Shown here: piece after piece, positions 1 to 8,098 of the stretch | How the letters are laid out: every line of letters starts with the position of its first letter | Position numbering within the stretch: position 1 is the first letter of the stretch | DNA from: DASYDU01 sp050248495 | Lineage (GTDB): Bacteria; Planctomycetota; Planctomycetia; Pirellulales; Lacipirellulaceae | Length of the DNA stretch: 64,000 nucleotides | NCBI GenBank assembly: GCA_050248495.1 | Contig: JBFWSG010000026.1 | Coordinates: 1-64,000, forward strand | Reading direction: 5' to 3' | Program-made: the position numbers and the translations under genes | Notes under the pieces: generated by a model | What the model was told of the DNA's origin: nothing | The model's database searches: none | The model's input: only the letters and a program-made list of their open reading frames with translations

Positions 1-96
1 CCGGCCAAGGTCGCCATCACCGCCTGCATGCGAAAACTACTGACCATCCTCAACACCATGCTGGCCCGAAATTCCACCTGGAATCCGATTCCCTAA
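1..96 (+). CDS. IS110-family transposase, C-terminal fragment
   Basis: Frame 1 is open from the first base and ends at TAA, giving 31 residues. They contain the stretch ACMRKLLTILNTML, typical of the extreme C-terminus of IS110/IS116/IS902 transposases (Transposase_20 domain), which act in DNA transposition with a RuvC-like DEDD catalytic domain. That domain would lie left of the window. It cannot be judged whether the whole gene is intact. IS110 elements usually lack long terminal inverted repeats, and none could be assigned here. Family call is from a short but characteristic segment. Confidence 0.75.
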   Translation, partial: PAKVAITACMRKLLTILNTMLARNSTWNPIP

Positions 97-418
97 AAAA
101 TCAAACAACACTGTTGCTCCCACAGGAGCGATGGCAATCGAATATTCCCTCGTGGGCCCGGCGCCCCGAAAGCCGCGGTTCGCGGTTCTCGAGGCGCCGG
201 CCACGCAGGGCGCCGTCCCCCCATTATGCCGTTCGCAATCTGCTTGAAAGGCGAACGGTCGGCATGTACCCAGTGTGCGATTTGCTCACGGAGGCCGTGA
301 TTGGGCAGTTGAGCGCGCAGTGTCTCCGGTTGGGGGAAACGCGTCTCTCGAAGCGAGAGACGTTTGGGGGACTGGCAATCGTTGAGAATCGTTGAAGCGC
401 TGCGGGCGTCGACGACGC
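97..418. other. Gap without a supported gene
   Basis: The 322 bases between the transposase stop and the lipoprotein gene hold only short ORFs with arginine-rich, compositionally biased translations typical of non-coding GC-rich DNA. The right end of the IS110 element should lie somewhere here, but no boundary or duplication could be seen. Confidence 0.5.
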
Positions 419-664
419 CTAGAAGCCCTTCTGAGCTTCGGAGATATCGGCCGCCTTCTGTTCCTGCATGGCGGCCGCCTCGCGGGCGAGCTTAAAGCCG
501 GGGCCAGGTGCGTAGTACTGCACGTCGTCCGTCAGGTACCAGGCGCTCGGCAGAGTCTGGCCGGCGTAGTCGCTTTGGCAACCGGTCGAGGCCAGCGCCA
601 GCGGCAGCAGGAGACAAGAACCGAGCCAAGCCCAGCGGACCGAATTGGTTTTGTTTCGCTTCAT
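419..664 (-). CDS. Small predicted lipoprotein
   Basis: An 81-residue protein with a classic lipoprotein signal: Lys/Arg-rich start, hydrophobic stretch, then lipobox LASTGC with the lipidated Cys near residue 29. The mature part is short and polar and contains YLTDDVQYYAPGP and a Glu/Ala/Gln-rich helical end. I recognise the general pattern from small planctomycete 'membrane or secreted protein' families but no function is known. It would be anchored in a membrane after signal peptidase II cleavage. No operon partner is visible. Confidence 0.7.
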   Translation of the reverse strand: MKRNKTNSVRWAWLGSCLLLPLALASTGCQSDYAGQTLPSAWYLTDDVQYYAPGPGFKLAREAAAMQEQKAADISEAQKGF

Positions 665-769
665 CCTTGAATCTCACTACGCCCGAGCGCTTTTGCCCCG
701 GCCGTCGAAGTGCGACAGCCTACGCGGCATAACCGTTATCGACTTCCCAGGCAGCAAAGGTTGACAAAA

Positions 770-804
770 AGGTTGAGGGTTGAGAGCAGAGGGTTGAGGG
801 ATGG
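770..804. repeat. Heptamer-period repeat (GGTTGAG type)
   Basis: Five consecutive 7-base units: AGGTTGA, GGGTTGA, GAGCAGA, GGGTTGA, GGGATGG. Units differ but phase is strictly 7. It lies in the non-coding gap 665-1013, 36 bases before a second 7-bp-period tract of a different sequence. Read directly from the sequence. Confidence 0.85.
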
Positions 805-840
805 GAGTACAGGCGGTGGTGCGATAGCAGTTGGGGCACT

Positions 841-882
841 GATTTCGGTTTGCGGATTTCGGATTGCGGATCGCCGAATGCG
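841..882. repeat. Heptamer-period repeat (GATTTCG/GATTGCG type)
   Basis: Six 7-base units: GATTTCG, GTTTGCG, GATTTCG, GATTGCG, GATCGCC, GAATGCG. The same unit type, GATTGCG and its complement, reappears inside the ftr coding region at 42539-42595. The rest of the gap 665-1013 shows nothing else recognisable. Confidence 0.85.
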
Positions 883-1013
883 GAACGAGTCGAGTGGATG
901 GGGCGAGGTAGAGAGATTTCAAATGGTTTAGCTGCTTCGGCACGCTGCATGCACAATTGCCAGCTATCGATTTGTGCTGATCTGTTGGAATCTTGATTAA
1001 GCCGAAGTGAGTC

Positions 1014-1271
1014 ATGTTGCCGCGGTCGATTGTTTGCGAGGAATGCGGGGAAAGGGCGGTGGTTCGCGGTTCTGGCCGAGTGGAATACGCTTGGGACCAG
1101 GCCGACGATGGCACGACGGAGCTGGAGATCCTCTCAGTGCGGCTGACCGTGGATTGCCCAGCTTGCGGTGTGAGAGTCCAGGAGCATCTGCCGGGCTGCG
1201 ACGCCGAGGCGGAAATTTCTTACGGCGAGTCGAGCTTTTCGAACCGGCAGCGGCCTTATCGTCCCCGGTAG
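1014..1271 (+). CDS. Small protein with two Cys pairs (zinc-ribbon-like)
   Basis: An 85-residue ORF starting MLPRSIVCEECG with a second Cys pair CPACG and a further Cys about 11 residues later, the spacing of a zinc ribbon. The N-terminal half is acidic with beta-type alternation and the C-terminus is Arg-rich. It overlaps the end of the convergent TetR gene by 16 bases. No clear Shine-Dalgarno precedes the ATG. The paired cysteines and lack of rare-codon clutter favour a real gene. Function is unknown; it may bind zinc. Confidence 0.5.
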   Translation: MLPRSIVCEECGERAVVRGSGRVEYAWDQADDGTTELEILSVRLTVDCPACGVRVQEHLPGCDAEAEISYGESSFSNRQRPYRPR

Positions 1272-1888
1272 CGCAGGCCGTCAAGCAGCAGCTCCACCAT
1301 CCGCTGGGAATGGTCGGGAGCCGCGTTGACTGCCGGGTGGGATGACATGCTGCAAACGCCGGCGACTGCCAGCAGGAGATCGTAGGGCGCGATGCCCTGG
1401 CGGATTTCGCCTGCCGCGGCGGCTGCTTCGAGCAAAGACTCGAGCGCCGGGCACAGGCGATCTTGGAAATAGGCGGGCAGGGCGTCGTAAGCCGGATCGC
1501 CCGAGTGGAGGGCCGCGGCAAGCCCGCGTTTGGCGGCAATCAATTCGACGTAGCGATGCATCCACCGCGTGAGCGCCTCGAACGGTCGATGCTTCTTCGC
1601 CAAACTCGCGGCGGCATCGGCGCACCGATCGACCTCATGGCGAATCACGGCCACGATCAGGTCCGATCGCTGTGGAAAATGGCGGTAGACGGTGCCGACG
1701 CCGACGCCGGCCTGTTGGGCAATCTCCCGGACCGGAGCAGCGACGCCCGATTTGATGAACACCGCTTTGGCCGCCTCCAGCAGCGCGGCGATGTTGCGCT
1801 GGGCGTCGGCACGCACGGGCGGATCGACAGGCCCGCGTGACTTCGCGTTTTCGGTTTTCCGCTTCGGCTGCTTGCGCACCGGGACCAC
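1256..1888 (-). CDS. TetR/AcrR-family transcriptional regulator
   Basis: About 210 residues. A Lys/Arg-rich leader is followed by a TetR helix-turn-helix at roughly residues 30-80 (VREIAQQAGVGVGTVYRHF), then a helical ligand-binding/dimerisation domain. The longest start is GTG at 1888; GTG at 1879 has a better-placed purine-rich site (AAGAGG). It is divergent from the SDR gene at 2002, and the shared gap holds two copies of a GGAAC-N3-GTTCC palindrome, the likely operator. This suggests autoregulation and repression of the SDR, probably relieved by a small hydrophobic ligand. Family call is firm; target and ligand are inference. Confidence 0.93.
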   Translation of the reverse strand: MVPVRKQPKRKTENAKSRGPVDPPVRADAQRNIAALLEAAKAVFIKSGVAAPVREIAQQAGVGVGTVYRHFPQRSDLIVAVIRHEVDRCADAAASLAKKHRPFEALTRWMHRYVELIAAKRGLAAALHSGDPAYDALPAYFQDRLCPALESLLEAAAAAGEIRQGIAPYDLLLAVAGVCSMSSHPAVNAAPDHSQRMVELLLDGLRYRGR

Positions 1889-1891
1889 CTC

Positions 1892-1935
1892 TTGACAAGC
1901 GGAACGATGTTCCGAATAATCCGGAACATGGTTCC
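1892..1935 (+). promoter_or_regulatory. SDR promoter with two TetR-type operators
   Basis: TTGACA (1892-1897), a 17-base spacer, then AATAAT (1915-1920) forms a near-consensus sigma-70 promoter pointing at the SDR gene. The palindrome GGAACGATGTTCC (1901-1913) fills the spacer and a second, GGAACATGGTTCC (1923-1935), covers the expected transcription start. Their centres are 22 bases apart, about two helical turns, so two dimers could bind the same face. Placement predicts repression when bound. Confidence 0.75.
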
Positions 1936-2001
1936 ACTTATATAGTGTACTCGACCGGCGTCATTCTGGCGACCGACTCCCCACCGAACAAGGAGACAAG
2001 C

Positions 2002-2754
2002 ATGCCCAGCCAATCAACCATTCTGATCACCGGTTGCTCGTCCGGCTTCGGCCGCGAAATCGCCCAGTATTTCCTCGAAGGCAACTGGAAGGTGATTGCC
2101 ACGATGCGCACCCCGCGCGAGGACGTGCTGCCGCGCAGCGAGCGGCTCACCGTGCTTCCGCTAGACGTCACGCAGCCAGAAAGCATTCGCCGGGCCGTGG
2201 AAGCGGCGGGGCCAATCGATGTGCTCGTGAACAATGCGGGAATCGGCGCGGCGTGTCCGTTTGAAATGGCCTCGATGGCAACGGTCCGCGAGCTCTTCGA
2301 GACCAACACCTTTGGCACGATGGCGATCACGCAGGCGGTGCTGCCGCAGTTCCGGGAGCGGCGGGCCGGCGTGGTGGTGAACGTCACGTCGAGCGTGACA
2401 CTCAAAACGCTGCCGTTGGTGGCCGCGTATACCGCGAGCAAGGCGGCGGTGAACGCGTTCAGTGAATGCCTGGCCTTGGAGATGAAACAGTTCGGCGTGC
2501 GGGTCCGGCTGGTGTTGCCAGGCCGCGCACCGGAAACGGCGTTCGCAGAGAACGGACAGTCCCGACTGCAGGGACTGGAGCATGCAGCGTATGCCGATCT
2601 CGCGCGGAATCTGTTTGCCAGCTTCAGCGCGCCGGGGCCGATCACGCGGTCGGCGGACGTGGCGGAAGCGGTCTGGCTGGCGGCGACCGACCCGACATGC
2701 CCGATGCGTTTGCCGGCCGGGGCGGATGCGGTGGAGTGGGCCAAGGCGGGTTGA
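2002..2754 (+). CDS. Short-chain dehydrogenase/reductase (SDR)
   Basis: A 250-residue classical SDR using NAD(P)H to reduce or oxidise a carbonyl/alcohol on a small, unidentified substrate. Visible are the Rossmann glycine motif TGCSSGFG near residue 10, NNAG near residue 80, the catalytic Ser in NVTSSVT and the catalytic YTASK (YxxxK). The ATG at 2002 is preferred over earlier in-frame starts because it follows AAGGAG and yields the usual N-terminus (MPSQSTILITG); earlier starts would run through the operator. It is driven by the TetR-controlled promoter just upstream and ends 23 bases before the convergent monooxygenase gene. Confidence 0.93.
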   Translation: MPSQSTILITGCSSGFGREIAQYFLEGNWKVIATMRTPREDVLPRSERLTVLPLDVTQPESIRRAVEAAGPIDVLVNNAGIGAACPFEMASMATVRELFETNTFGTMAITQAVLPQFRERRAGVVVNVTSSVTLKTLPLVAAYTASKAAVNAFSECLALEMKQFGVRVRLVLPGRAPETAFAENGQSRLQGLEHAAYADLARNLFASFSAPGPITRSADVAEAVWLAATDPTCPMRLPAGADAVEWAKAG

Positions 2755-2777
2755 AGCAAACTGATTCGTCGCCAAAC

Positions 2778-4340
2778 TCACAAGGGCTTCAGGAGCAATT
2801 GAAAGTCCGCAAGGTATTTCAGGTGCTTGCGGTCGGCGCGGAGGGCGATGTGGCCGTCGGGGCGGATCACCAGCAGTGTGAGATCGGTGATGCCGAGGGA
2901 ATGAGTAGCCGAAGGGCAGTGGAGTAGGGAAGAGGGTGAATAGGACGACAGCGAGAAGACCTGCTCGATGAGGTGTGCGGGGGTTTGTGTGCGGATGGCG
3001 GCGGCGACGTCGGTGAGCGTGGCGGAGTCAGTGTTCGGGCCGCCGACGACGAGCGCCGTGTGACCGGCGCGGTGGGCGAGCTCGTGCAGTCGTTGGCGAC
3101 TTCCGGATGGGTGCAGGATTTCGATCGTGTCCGGGAGGCGGTGGCCGGGGGCAAGCGTTGCATTGGTGTCGCCCATCACGATCGGCGAGTGGCAGTAGTC
3201 GATGTCGAGCTCGGCCTCGGCGATCGATTCGTGATGGCGGCCGTCGGGACTGGCGAAGAGCGTGCGGATTTCCTCATCCCGGGCACGTCGCTCGGCGGTG
3301 CCGGTGATTTCCTGAGCTTTGCCAAACGCTTCGCCGGAAGCGGTGATCATTTCAGCGATCGGGCGGCGCTCGGCTTCGTAGCTGTCGAGAAGCCGCGCGT
3401 TGGCGTGGCCCTGGCAAACGAGCGCCAGTTTCCAGGCGAGGTTGAACGCGTCCTGGATGCCGCTGTTCATGCCGTGGCCTTGCGAGGGCGAGCAGACGTG
3501 GGCCGCATCGCCGGCGACGAATACGCGCCCCGCGCGGTAGCGGCTGGCAACTTTCGAGTGGCAGTGGAAGCGCGTCGGGTGCGTGACGCCCTCGAACTCG
3601 AGCTGCGGCAAGTAGCGCGCGAGCGTTCCGGTCGCGTCGGCGATCAAGTCGGACTCGTCGGAAGTGGGACGCAAGTAAACGCGCCAGCGACGCTCGGGCA
3701 GCGAAGTGAGAATCACGGTCGGCTGGTCCAGATAGCCGTAGATCGCCTCGTACGGATCGGACCAATGGGGCAGCGTCGCATCGAACACCGCCCAGGCTTC
3801 CACATGATCGTGGCCGGTGAGCTCGATGCCGCTGAGCGAACGGGCGGCGCTGCGAATGCCATCGCAGCCGACGAGCCACTGGGCCGAGACGATCTCGGTA
3901 TTGCCGGCGTGATCGATCGTGGCAACGACTCGATCGGCATCTTGTTCCAAGCCGACGAGCCGCGAGGAACGGACGATCTCACCGCCGAGTCGGTGCAAAT
4001 AGTCGGTCAGGACCGTCTCGGTGACTTCCTCAGACACGCCGAGGTTGAAGCCGTAGCGGCTGCCACAGAGCGAGAGGTCGATCTCGCCGAGCACGCGACC
4101 GGCGGAATGGATACGGGCGAACCGCTGCTTCACGCCGATGGCGAGCAGGGGCTCGACGATGCCGAGCGACTCGAAAACTTCGAGCGAGCGCGGGTGGACG
4201 ACGGTGGCGCGGTCCCAATGGAGCGGACCCGGGTTGAGATCGACGATACGCGTACACACCTCGCGGCGCGAGAGCTCGGCGGCGAGCAACAGCCCCGTCG
4301 GTCCGGCGCCGACGACCAGTACGGCAACATCAGTATCCAT
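2778..4340 (-). CDS. FAD-dependent aromatic-type monooxygenase (PheA/TfdB class)
   Basis: 520 residues, usual length for class A flavoprotein hydroxylases. N-terminal FAD-binding Rossmann motif VVGAGPTGLLLA (about residues 7-20), a middle DG-type motif (LVGCDGIRSAARS), and the second FAD motif GDAAHVCSPSQGHGMNSGIQD near residue 280. The C-terminal part resembles the thioredoxin-like fold domain seen in phenol-hydroxylase relatives and ends with LLVIRPDGHIALR. It would hydroxylate an aromatic or polyketide-like substrate with NAD(P)H and O2. The convergent SDR and a second paralog at 6339 suggest catabolism or detoxification. Substrate unknown. Confidence 0.93.
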   Translation of the reverse strand: MDTDVAVLVVGAGPTGLLLAAELSRREVCTRIVDLNPGPLHWDRATVVHPRSLEVFESLGIVEPLLAIGVKQRFARIHSAGRVLGEIDLSLCGSRYGFNLGVSEEVTETVLTDYLHRLGGEIVRSSRLVGLEQDADRVVATIDHAGNTEIVSAQWLVGCDGIRSAARSLSGIELTGHDHVEAWAVFDATLPHWSDPYEAIYGYLDQPTVILTSLPERRWRVYLRPTSDESDLIADATGTLARYLPQLEFEGVTHPTRFHCHSKVASRYRAGRVFVAGDAAHVCSPSQGHGMNSGIQDAFNLAWKLALVCQGHANARLLDSYEAERRPIAEMITASGEAFGKAQEITGTAERRARDEEIRTLFASPDGRHHESIAEAELDIDYCHSPIVMGDTNATLAPGHRLPDTIEILHPSGSRQRLHELAHRAGHTALVVGGPNTDSATLTDVAAAIRTQTPAHLIEQVFSLSSYSPSSLLHCPSATHSLGITDLTLLVIRPDGHIALRADRKHLKYLADFQLLLKPL

Positions 4341-4390
4341 CGCTCGCCCGCATCCATCGCTCGTTCACAGAATCGAGGCGAAAGCCGCCA

Positions 4391-6190
4391 TCATACCGAT
4401 CCGCGGCGGAGAGTGCGAACGGTGCGCGCGGAGAAGAGCGAACCGGCCGCGAAGAGAGCGATTGTTGCGGGTTCAGGGACCGTAGCACCGATCGTGGAAC
4501 CCGCGCCGCTGGTGCCAAAATTCGCTTTCCACGTGTTGTATTGATCCTGGTCGATCGTGCCGTGATTGACGTCGTTCACAAGCGCGCCGTTGGGAGCGCC
4601 GAGGTGATCGCGCCAGACCGCGTAGTCCGCCGCGTCGACGATGCCGTTGTTGTTGTAGTCGCCAGCCGGGCCGGAGGGGAGAAACGAAGTGAGCACGACA
4701 TGGTTCGGATTGAACGGACTGCCGGGGCCATAGTAGACGAGGAAGGAGCCGTTGACGTTGGCGTCGTCGACTCGCTGGCCACTCGCTACGTTGCTGAAAG
4801 CGCCGGTAAGACCGCTGGCTGAGAGCAGCGTGTACACCTCGCTGGGATCGGGCTCGTAGAGATTGTTGAGCTGGAAATACAATTCGCCCGCGAGCGAAGC
4901 CGTGCCGGAGACATCGACGGAAGTGTATTCGTCATTGGCGGCTTCGCCGGTGATGAAGCAAAACAGATCAGCGGCCGCGGTATGCGTGTAATTGCCGTTG
5001 ATGACGGAGCCTTCGTATGGCGAGAGGGTCCCGCCCTGGTTGTTGAGGTTGCCGTTGAATTCGCGGACCGATAGCGGGCCGGCGGTGAAGCTGAACTGAC
5101 CGGTCGGCGCTTGCGCGGTGATCACATCGGCATCGATCCCGCCGCCGTCGAGCTCGACGCGACCGTTGGGAGTGACGATCATTTGGTTGACAACCGCGTT
5201 GCCGCCGGTGATACGAAAGAGCCCGGAGCCGCCCGCCGTCGGTCCCACGCTCTGGCCGCCGACCGTCAGCTGTCCGGACGAGACCCAATCGCCGGTAACC
5301 ATGGAGACCGCACCGTCGGACGCGGGCAATCCGCCAACGTTGACATTGTTGGTAATGATCGATCCGCCGGTGAAATTGATCGAGCCATCGCCGACGGTGC
5401 CGACGCTGAGCGTATTCTGAACGGTCCAGGAGGGGGCGGGCCCGCCGACGTGGACCGTGCCTTCGCCCGTGGCCTCCGAGCCGAGCGAGGCATTCGTGTT
5501 GATGACGATGCCAGAATTAAGAATCGAGAGGACTCCGTCGCCTTCGCGGCCGATCAGCATTTCGCCGGTCGTCATCCAGGTGGCGTCGCCATTGACGAGA
5601 GCAGTGCCGTGTGAATTGGCGAGGTGGCCCAGCGAGGCGTTGGTGCTGGCAACCGTGGCGGCTTCGTCAATCGTGAGCTCGCCTGCGCCGGCATAGCCGA
5701 CGCGGAGATTGCCGCTCGTCCAAAGCATTTCGACAATCGACACGGCGCCAGTGGCTCCGGATACGTTGGCGATCCGCGTGACATCGTTGGTGAACGTGGA
5801 GCTCGACGCGCCGCTGAGGATCAGATTGGCGACGTCGCCACTCGCGCGACCGACGACCAGGCTCGGATCGTTGCCGCCAGTGCTGGCGAGTGAATAACTC
5901 GGAAAAATCGAGAGCTGCAGCGAGTCGTCGCGGACCAGGAGGCGATTGTTCTGGCCGCTGACATCGCTGACGAGGTAGGGCGCGGCTTCCGCCGTGCCCA
6001 GATCAAAGTTCACCGTGTCGGCCGCACCGCCGGGACCTTGGACGCCGGGCGGGACGAAGGGCGTCCAGTTCGAGGGTTCGGTGAAAGCGCCGCCGACGCC
6101 GTTCTGCCAGAAATAATCGACCGCCTGGACGGCGGGCGCCGCGGCAAGATGAACGCACAGAGCGACACCGAGCAACACCGCACGTTGCAT
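4391..6190 (-). CDS. Secreted beta-solenoid-like protein with dockerin and PEP-CTERM tail
   Basis: 599 residues. A signal peptide ends near AAPAVQA. Then comes a Gly/Ser/Thr/Asn/Val-rich body with repeats of the form 'LxIG..GDGxLxI..G' about 45 residues apart, resembling autotransporter-type beta-solenoids. Near the C-terminus a dockerin-like pair is visible (AGDYNNNGIVDAADYAVW and a second DVNHGTIDQDQYNTW). It ends with PEP-CTERM: VPEPAT, hydrophobic segment, Arg-rich tail. Expected fate is export and processing by an exosortase/archaeosortase-type enzyme (none is in the window). It sits between two monooxygenase genes but is probably unrelated to them. Confidence 0.88.
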   Translation of the reverse strand: MQRAVLLGVALCVHLAAAPAVQAVDYFWQNGVGGAFTEPSNWTPFVPPGVQGPGGAADTVNFDLGTAEAAPYLVSDVSGQNNRLLVRDDSLQLSIFPSYSLASTGGNDPSLVVGRASGDVANLILSGASSSTFTNDVTRIANVSGATGAVSIVEMLWTSGNLRVGYAGAGELTIDEAATVASTNASLGHLANSHGTALVNGDATWMTTGEMLIGREGDGVLSILNSGIVINTNASLGSEATGEGTVHVGGPAPSWTVQNTLSVGTVGDGSINFTGGSIITNNVNVGGLPASDGAVSMVTGDWVSSGQLTVGGQSVGPTAGGSGLFRITGGNAVVNQMIVTPNGRVELDGGGIDADVITAQAPTGQFSFTAGPLSVREFNGNLNNQGGTLSPYEGSVINGNYTHTAAADLFCFITGEAANDEYTSVDVSGTASLAGELYFQLNNLYEPDPSEVYTLLSASGLTGAFSNVASGQRVDDANVNGSFLVYYGPGSPFNPNHVVLTSFLPSGPAGDYNNNGIVDAADYAVWRDHLGAPNGALVNDVNHGTIDQDQYNTWKANFGTSGAGSTIGATVPEPATIALFAAGSLFSARTVRTLRRGSV

Positions 6191-6295
6191 GTTGATTCCT
6201 CCTGGAGTGGCGCCCTGTCACTCGGGATGATACCGCGGGGAAAATCGAAAAATCAAGAAAAATCAACGAGACGCCGGCCTGGGACCAAAGTCGTA

Positions 6296-6312
6296 GGCAC
6301 ACTCCGTGCGCC
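6296..6312. repeat. Short palindromic repeat, GGCACACTCCGTGCGCC
   Basis: A 17-base near-palindrome flanked by GTA on the left and TACTACG on the right, in the gap 6191-6338. A perfect version, GGCACACGGAGTGTGCC followed by GACTACG, lies at 43145-43161. Two copies with shared flanks suggest a dispersed element. Confidence 0.6.
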
Positions 6313-6338
6313 TACTACGATGCGCAGAAATGTCGCGG

Positions 6339-7919
6339 TTAGCTCGTGGGAACCAGATAGCTGCCAAGGTAATTCGCCAGGGCGGCGACATCGGCGCTCT
6401 GGGTGCGGTAGGCGACGTACCCGTCGGGGCGGACGAGATAGAGCGCGGCGCCGCTTGCACCAAGCTTTTCGCGGGCGGCGGCGTCAGTGACTAGATGAGC
6501 CGCGATGAGGCCCGGATAGGCGTGTTCGGCGACCGAGGCGATCTCGAGCAGGTCGTTTTCCGATTGTTTGTCGTTCTCAACCGGCGCAAGGAGCAGCTGG
6601 TGTTTGCCGCTCCTAAGCTCGGCGAAGAGCGACGTGGCGCGGCCAACCTCGATACCGGCAAGGGGCAGATCGGGCAGGCGGTCACCTGCCTCCGGACCGT
6701 CGCCAAGTCGCGGCCAGTCTTCCTTGGACAGCGGGCTGTGGCGATAGTTGATCGAGAGCTCGCACATCGTGTTCTTGATCTTGTCCTGCACGAAGCCGAA
6801 CGACGTGATTACGGGCGCAACGTGGTTGCGGATGAATTGCGCCGCTGGATTGCGTAGCGTGGCGACGGTCGTGAGGGTTTCGGCGCCGTGCAAAACCTGG
6901 TCGCCGATGGCGCTGCGTTCGACGGAATAACTCGCCAGCAGGGGCTCGACCTGGCCTTGGCCGCGGTGCGCGAGCGCGAGCTTCCAGGCGAGATTGAAGG
7001 CATCCTGCATGCCGGTGTTCATGCCTTGTCCGCCGGCGGGGCTGTGGATGTGGGCAGCGTCGCCGGCAAGCATCACGCGGCCGACGCGGTAGTCGGAGAC
7101 CTTGCGCTCGTTGATACGGAAGTTGGCCAGCCAAATCGGATCGGAGAGCGTGAGGCCCGCCGGGCCGCGCTCGTCCGCCTTGGCCTGGGCCTCGGCGAGC
7201 GTGGGTGTGGGGGGCAGAACATCTTGCTTGGCCGCGCCGATGTCGGCGACCATCCGGAACCGTCCGGGCTGGATCGGGAAGAATACGATCACGCCGTCGG
7301 AATGCCAGTAGACGCTGATCTCGTCCGTCGCCAACGGACCGTCGATGTGGACGTCGGCCAGGATCCAGTCGTTGGGCTCCGCCTCGCCGGTGAATTCGAG
7401 ATCGAGCGTATGGCGGACCGTGCTATGGGCGCCATCGCAGCCCACGAGCCAGGGCGTGGTGACGATTTCTTCGCTGACTTCGGGATGCCGCAGCGTCGCG
7501 GTGACGGCGTCGTCGTTCGCAGTGAACGAAACGAGCTCGACACGCCGCTCGACCGTGATGCCGTTCGCGGCAAGATGCTCCGTCAGCAGCTGCTCGGTCA
7601 CGTTCTGCGGAATCATCAGCGGGAAGGGGTAGGGGGTATCGATACCCGCGATTTCGATGTGGACCAGCCGCTGGTTCTGGTGGTGGATCGTAGCGCCGCG
7701 GATCTTTAGTCCTGAATCGATAAACCGATCGGCAAGGCCCAATTGATGGAGCAGCTCCAGCGTGCGGCTCCAAACCACGAGCGCCTTCGACTTGTCGCTG
7801 GGCTCCGGCGCCTTGTCGATGATGCGAACCGAGAGGCCCTGGTGGTGAAGCGCGGCGGCGAGCGTCAGCCCGACCGGGCCGGCGCCGATGATCAGGACGT
7901 CAGCAGATGTGGCAGCCAC
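6339..7919 (-). CDS. FAD-dependent aromatic-type monooxygenase, second paralog
   Basis: 526 residues. FAD-binding motif DVLIIGAGPVGLTLAAAL at residues 7-24, middle motif LVGCDGAHSTVRHTL near residue 165, and GDAAHIHSPAGGQGMNTGMQD near residue 290. The C-terminal thioredoxin-like region ends with LYLVRPDGYVAYR. It is of the same family as the protein at 2778 but diverges outside the motifs, so it likely has a different substrate. The start sits just upstream of the Rossmann strand, as expected. It lies alone on the minus strand, 148 bases upstream of the PEP-CTERM gene. NAD(P)H- and O2-dependent hydroxylation is expected. Confidence 0.93.
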   Translation of the reverse strand: MAATSADVLIIGAGPVGLTLAAALHHQGLSVRIIDKAPEPSDKSKALVVWSRTLELLHQLGLADRFIDSGLKIRGATIHHQNQRLVHIEIAGIDTPYPFPLMIPQNVTEQLLTEHLAANGITVERRVELVSFTANDDAVTATLRHPEVSEEIVTTPWLVGCDGAHSTVRHTLDLEFTGEAEPNDWILADVHIDGPLATDEISVYWHSDGVIVFFPIQPGRFRMVADIGAAKQDVLPPTPTLAEAQAKADERGPAGLTLSDPIWLANFRINERKVSDYRVGRVMLAGDAAHIHSPAGGQGMNTGMQDAFNLAWKLALAHRGQGQVEPLLASYSVERSAIGDQVLHGAETLTTVATLRNPAAQFIRNHVAPVITSFGFVQDKIKNTMCELSINYRHSPLSKEDWPRLGDGPEAGDRLPDLPLAGIEVGRATSLFAELRSGKHQLLLAPVENDKQSENDLLEIASVAEHAYPGLIAAHLVTDAAAREKLGASGAALYLVRPDGYVAYRTQSADVAALANYLGSYLVPTS

Positions 7920-8098
7920 AGGGATTCTCCTAGGTCGTAGGGGGAGTGTGAAATTCTAGCTCAGGTGACCGCGATTCACAGCGGTAGACGTGGCGGAACG
8001 GGTGGAAAGGGCGATAAATCGATCCCCGCAGGCCGAATCACTAAGAGTTGCTAGAATAGAGGGTGGAACAGCATCAAACTTCCCGCGAGAGGCTTCTC

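Noticed and set aside
1938..2759. Long minus-strand ORF opposite the SDR gene
   Set aside because: Its translation lacks domain features and exactly shadows the SDR frame, whose catalytic motifs are all present.
2973..4544. 523-codon plus-strand ORF opposite the first monooxygenase
   Set aside because: Arg/Val/Gly/Asp-biased shadow of a gene with clear FAD motifs; no domain seen.
7980..8060. Possible tRNA-like sequence upstream of the CHAT gene
   Set aside because: No cloverleaf with a proper T-arm and acceptor stem could be formed by eye.
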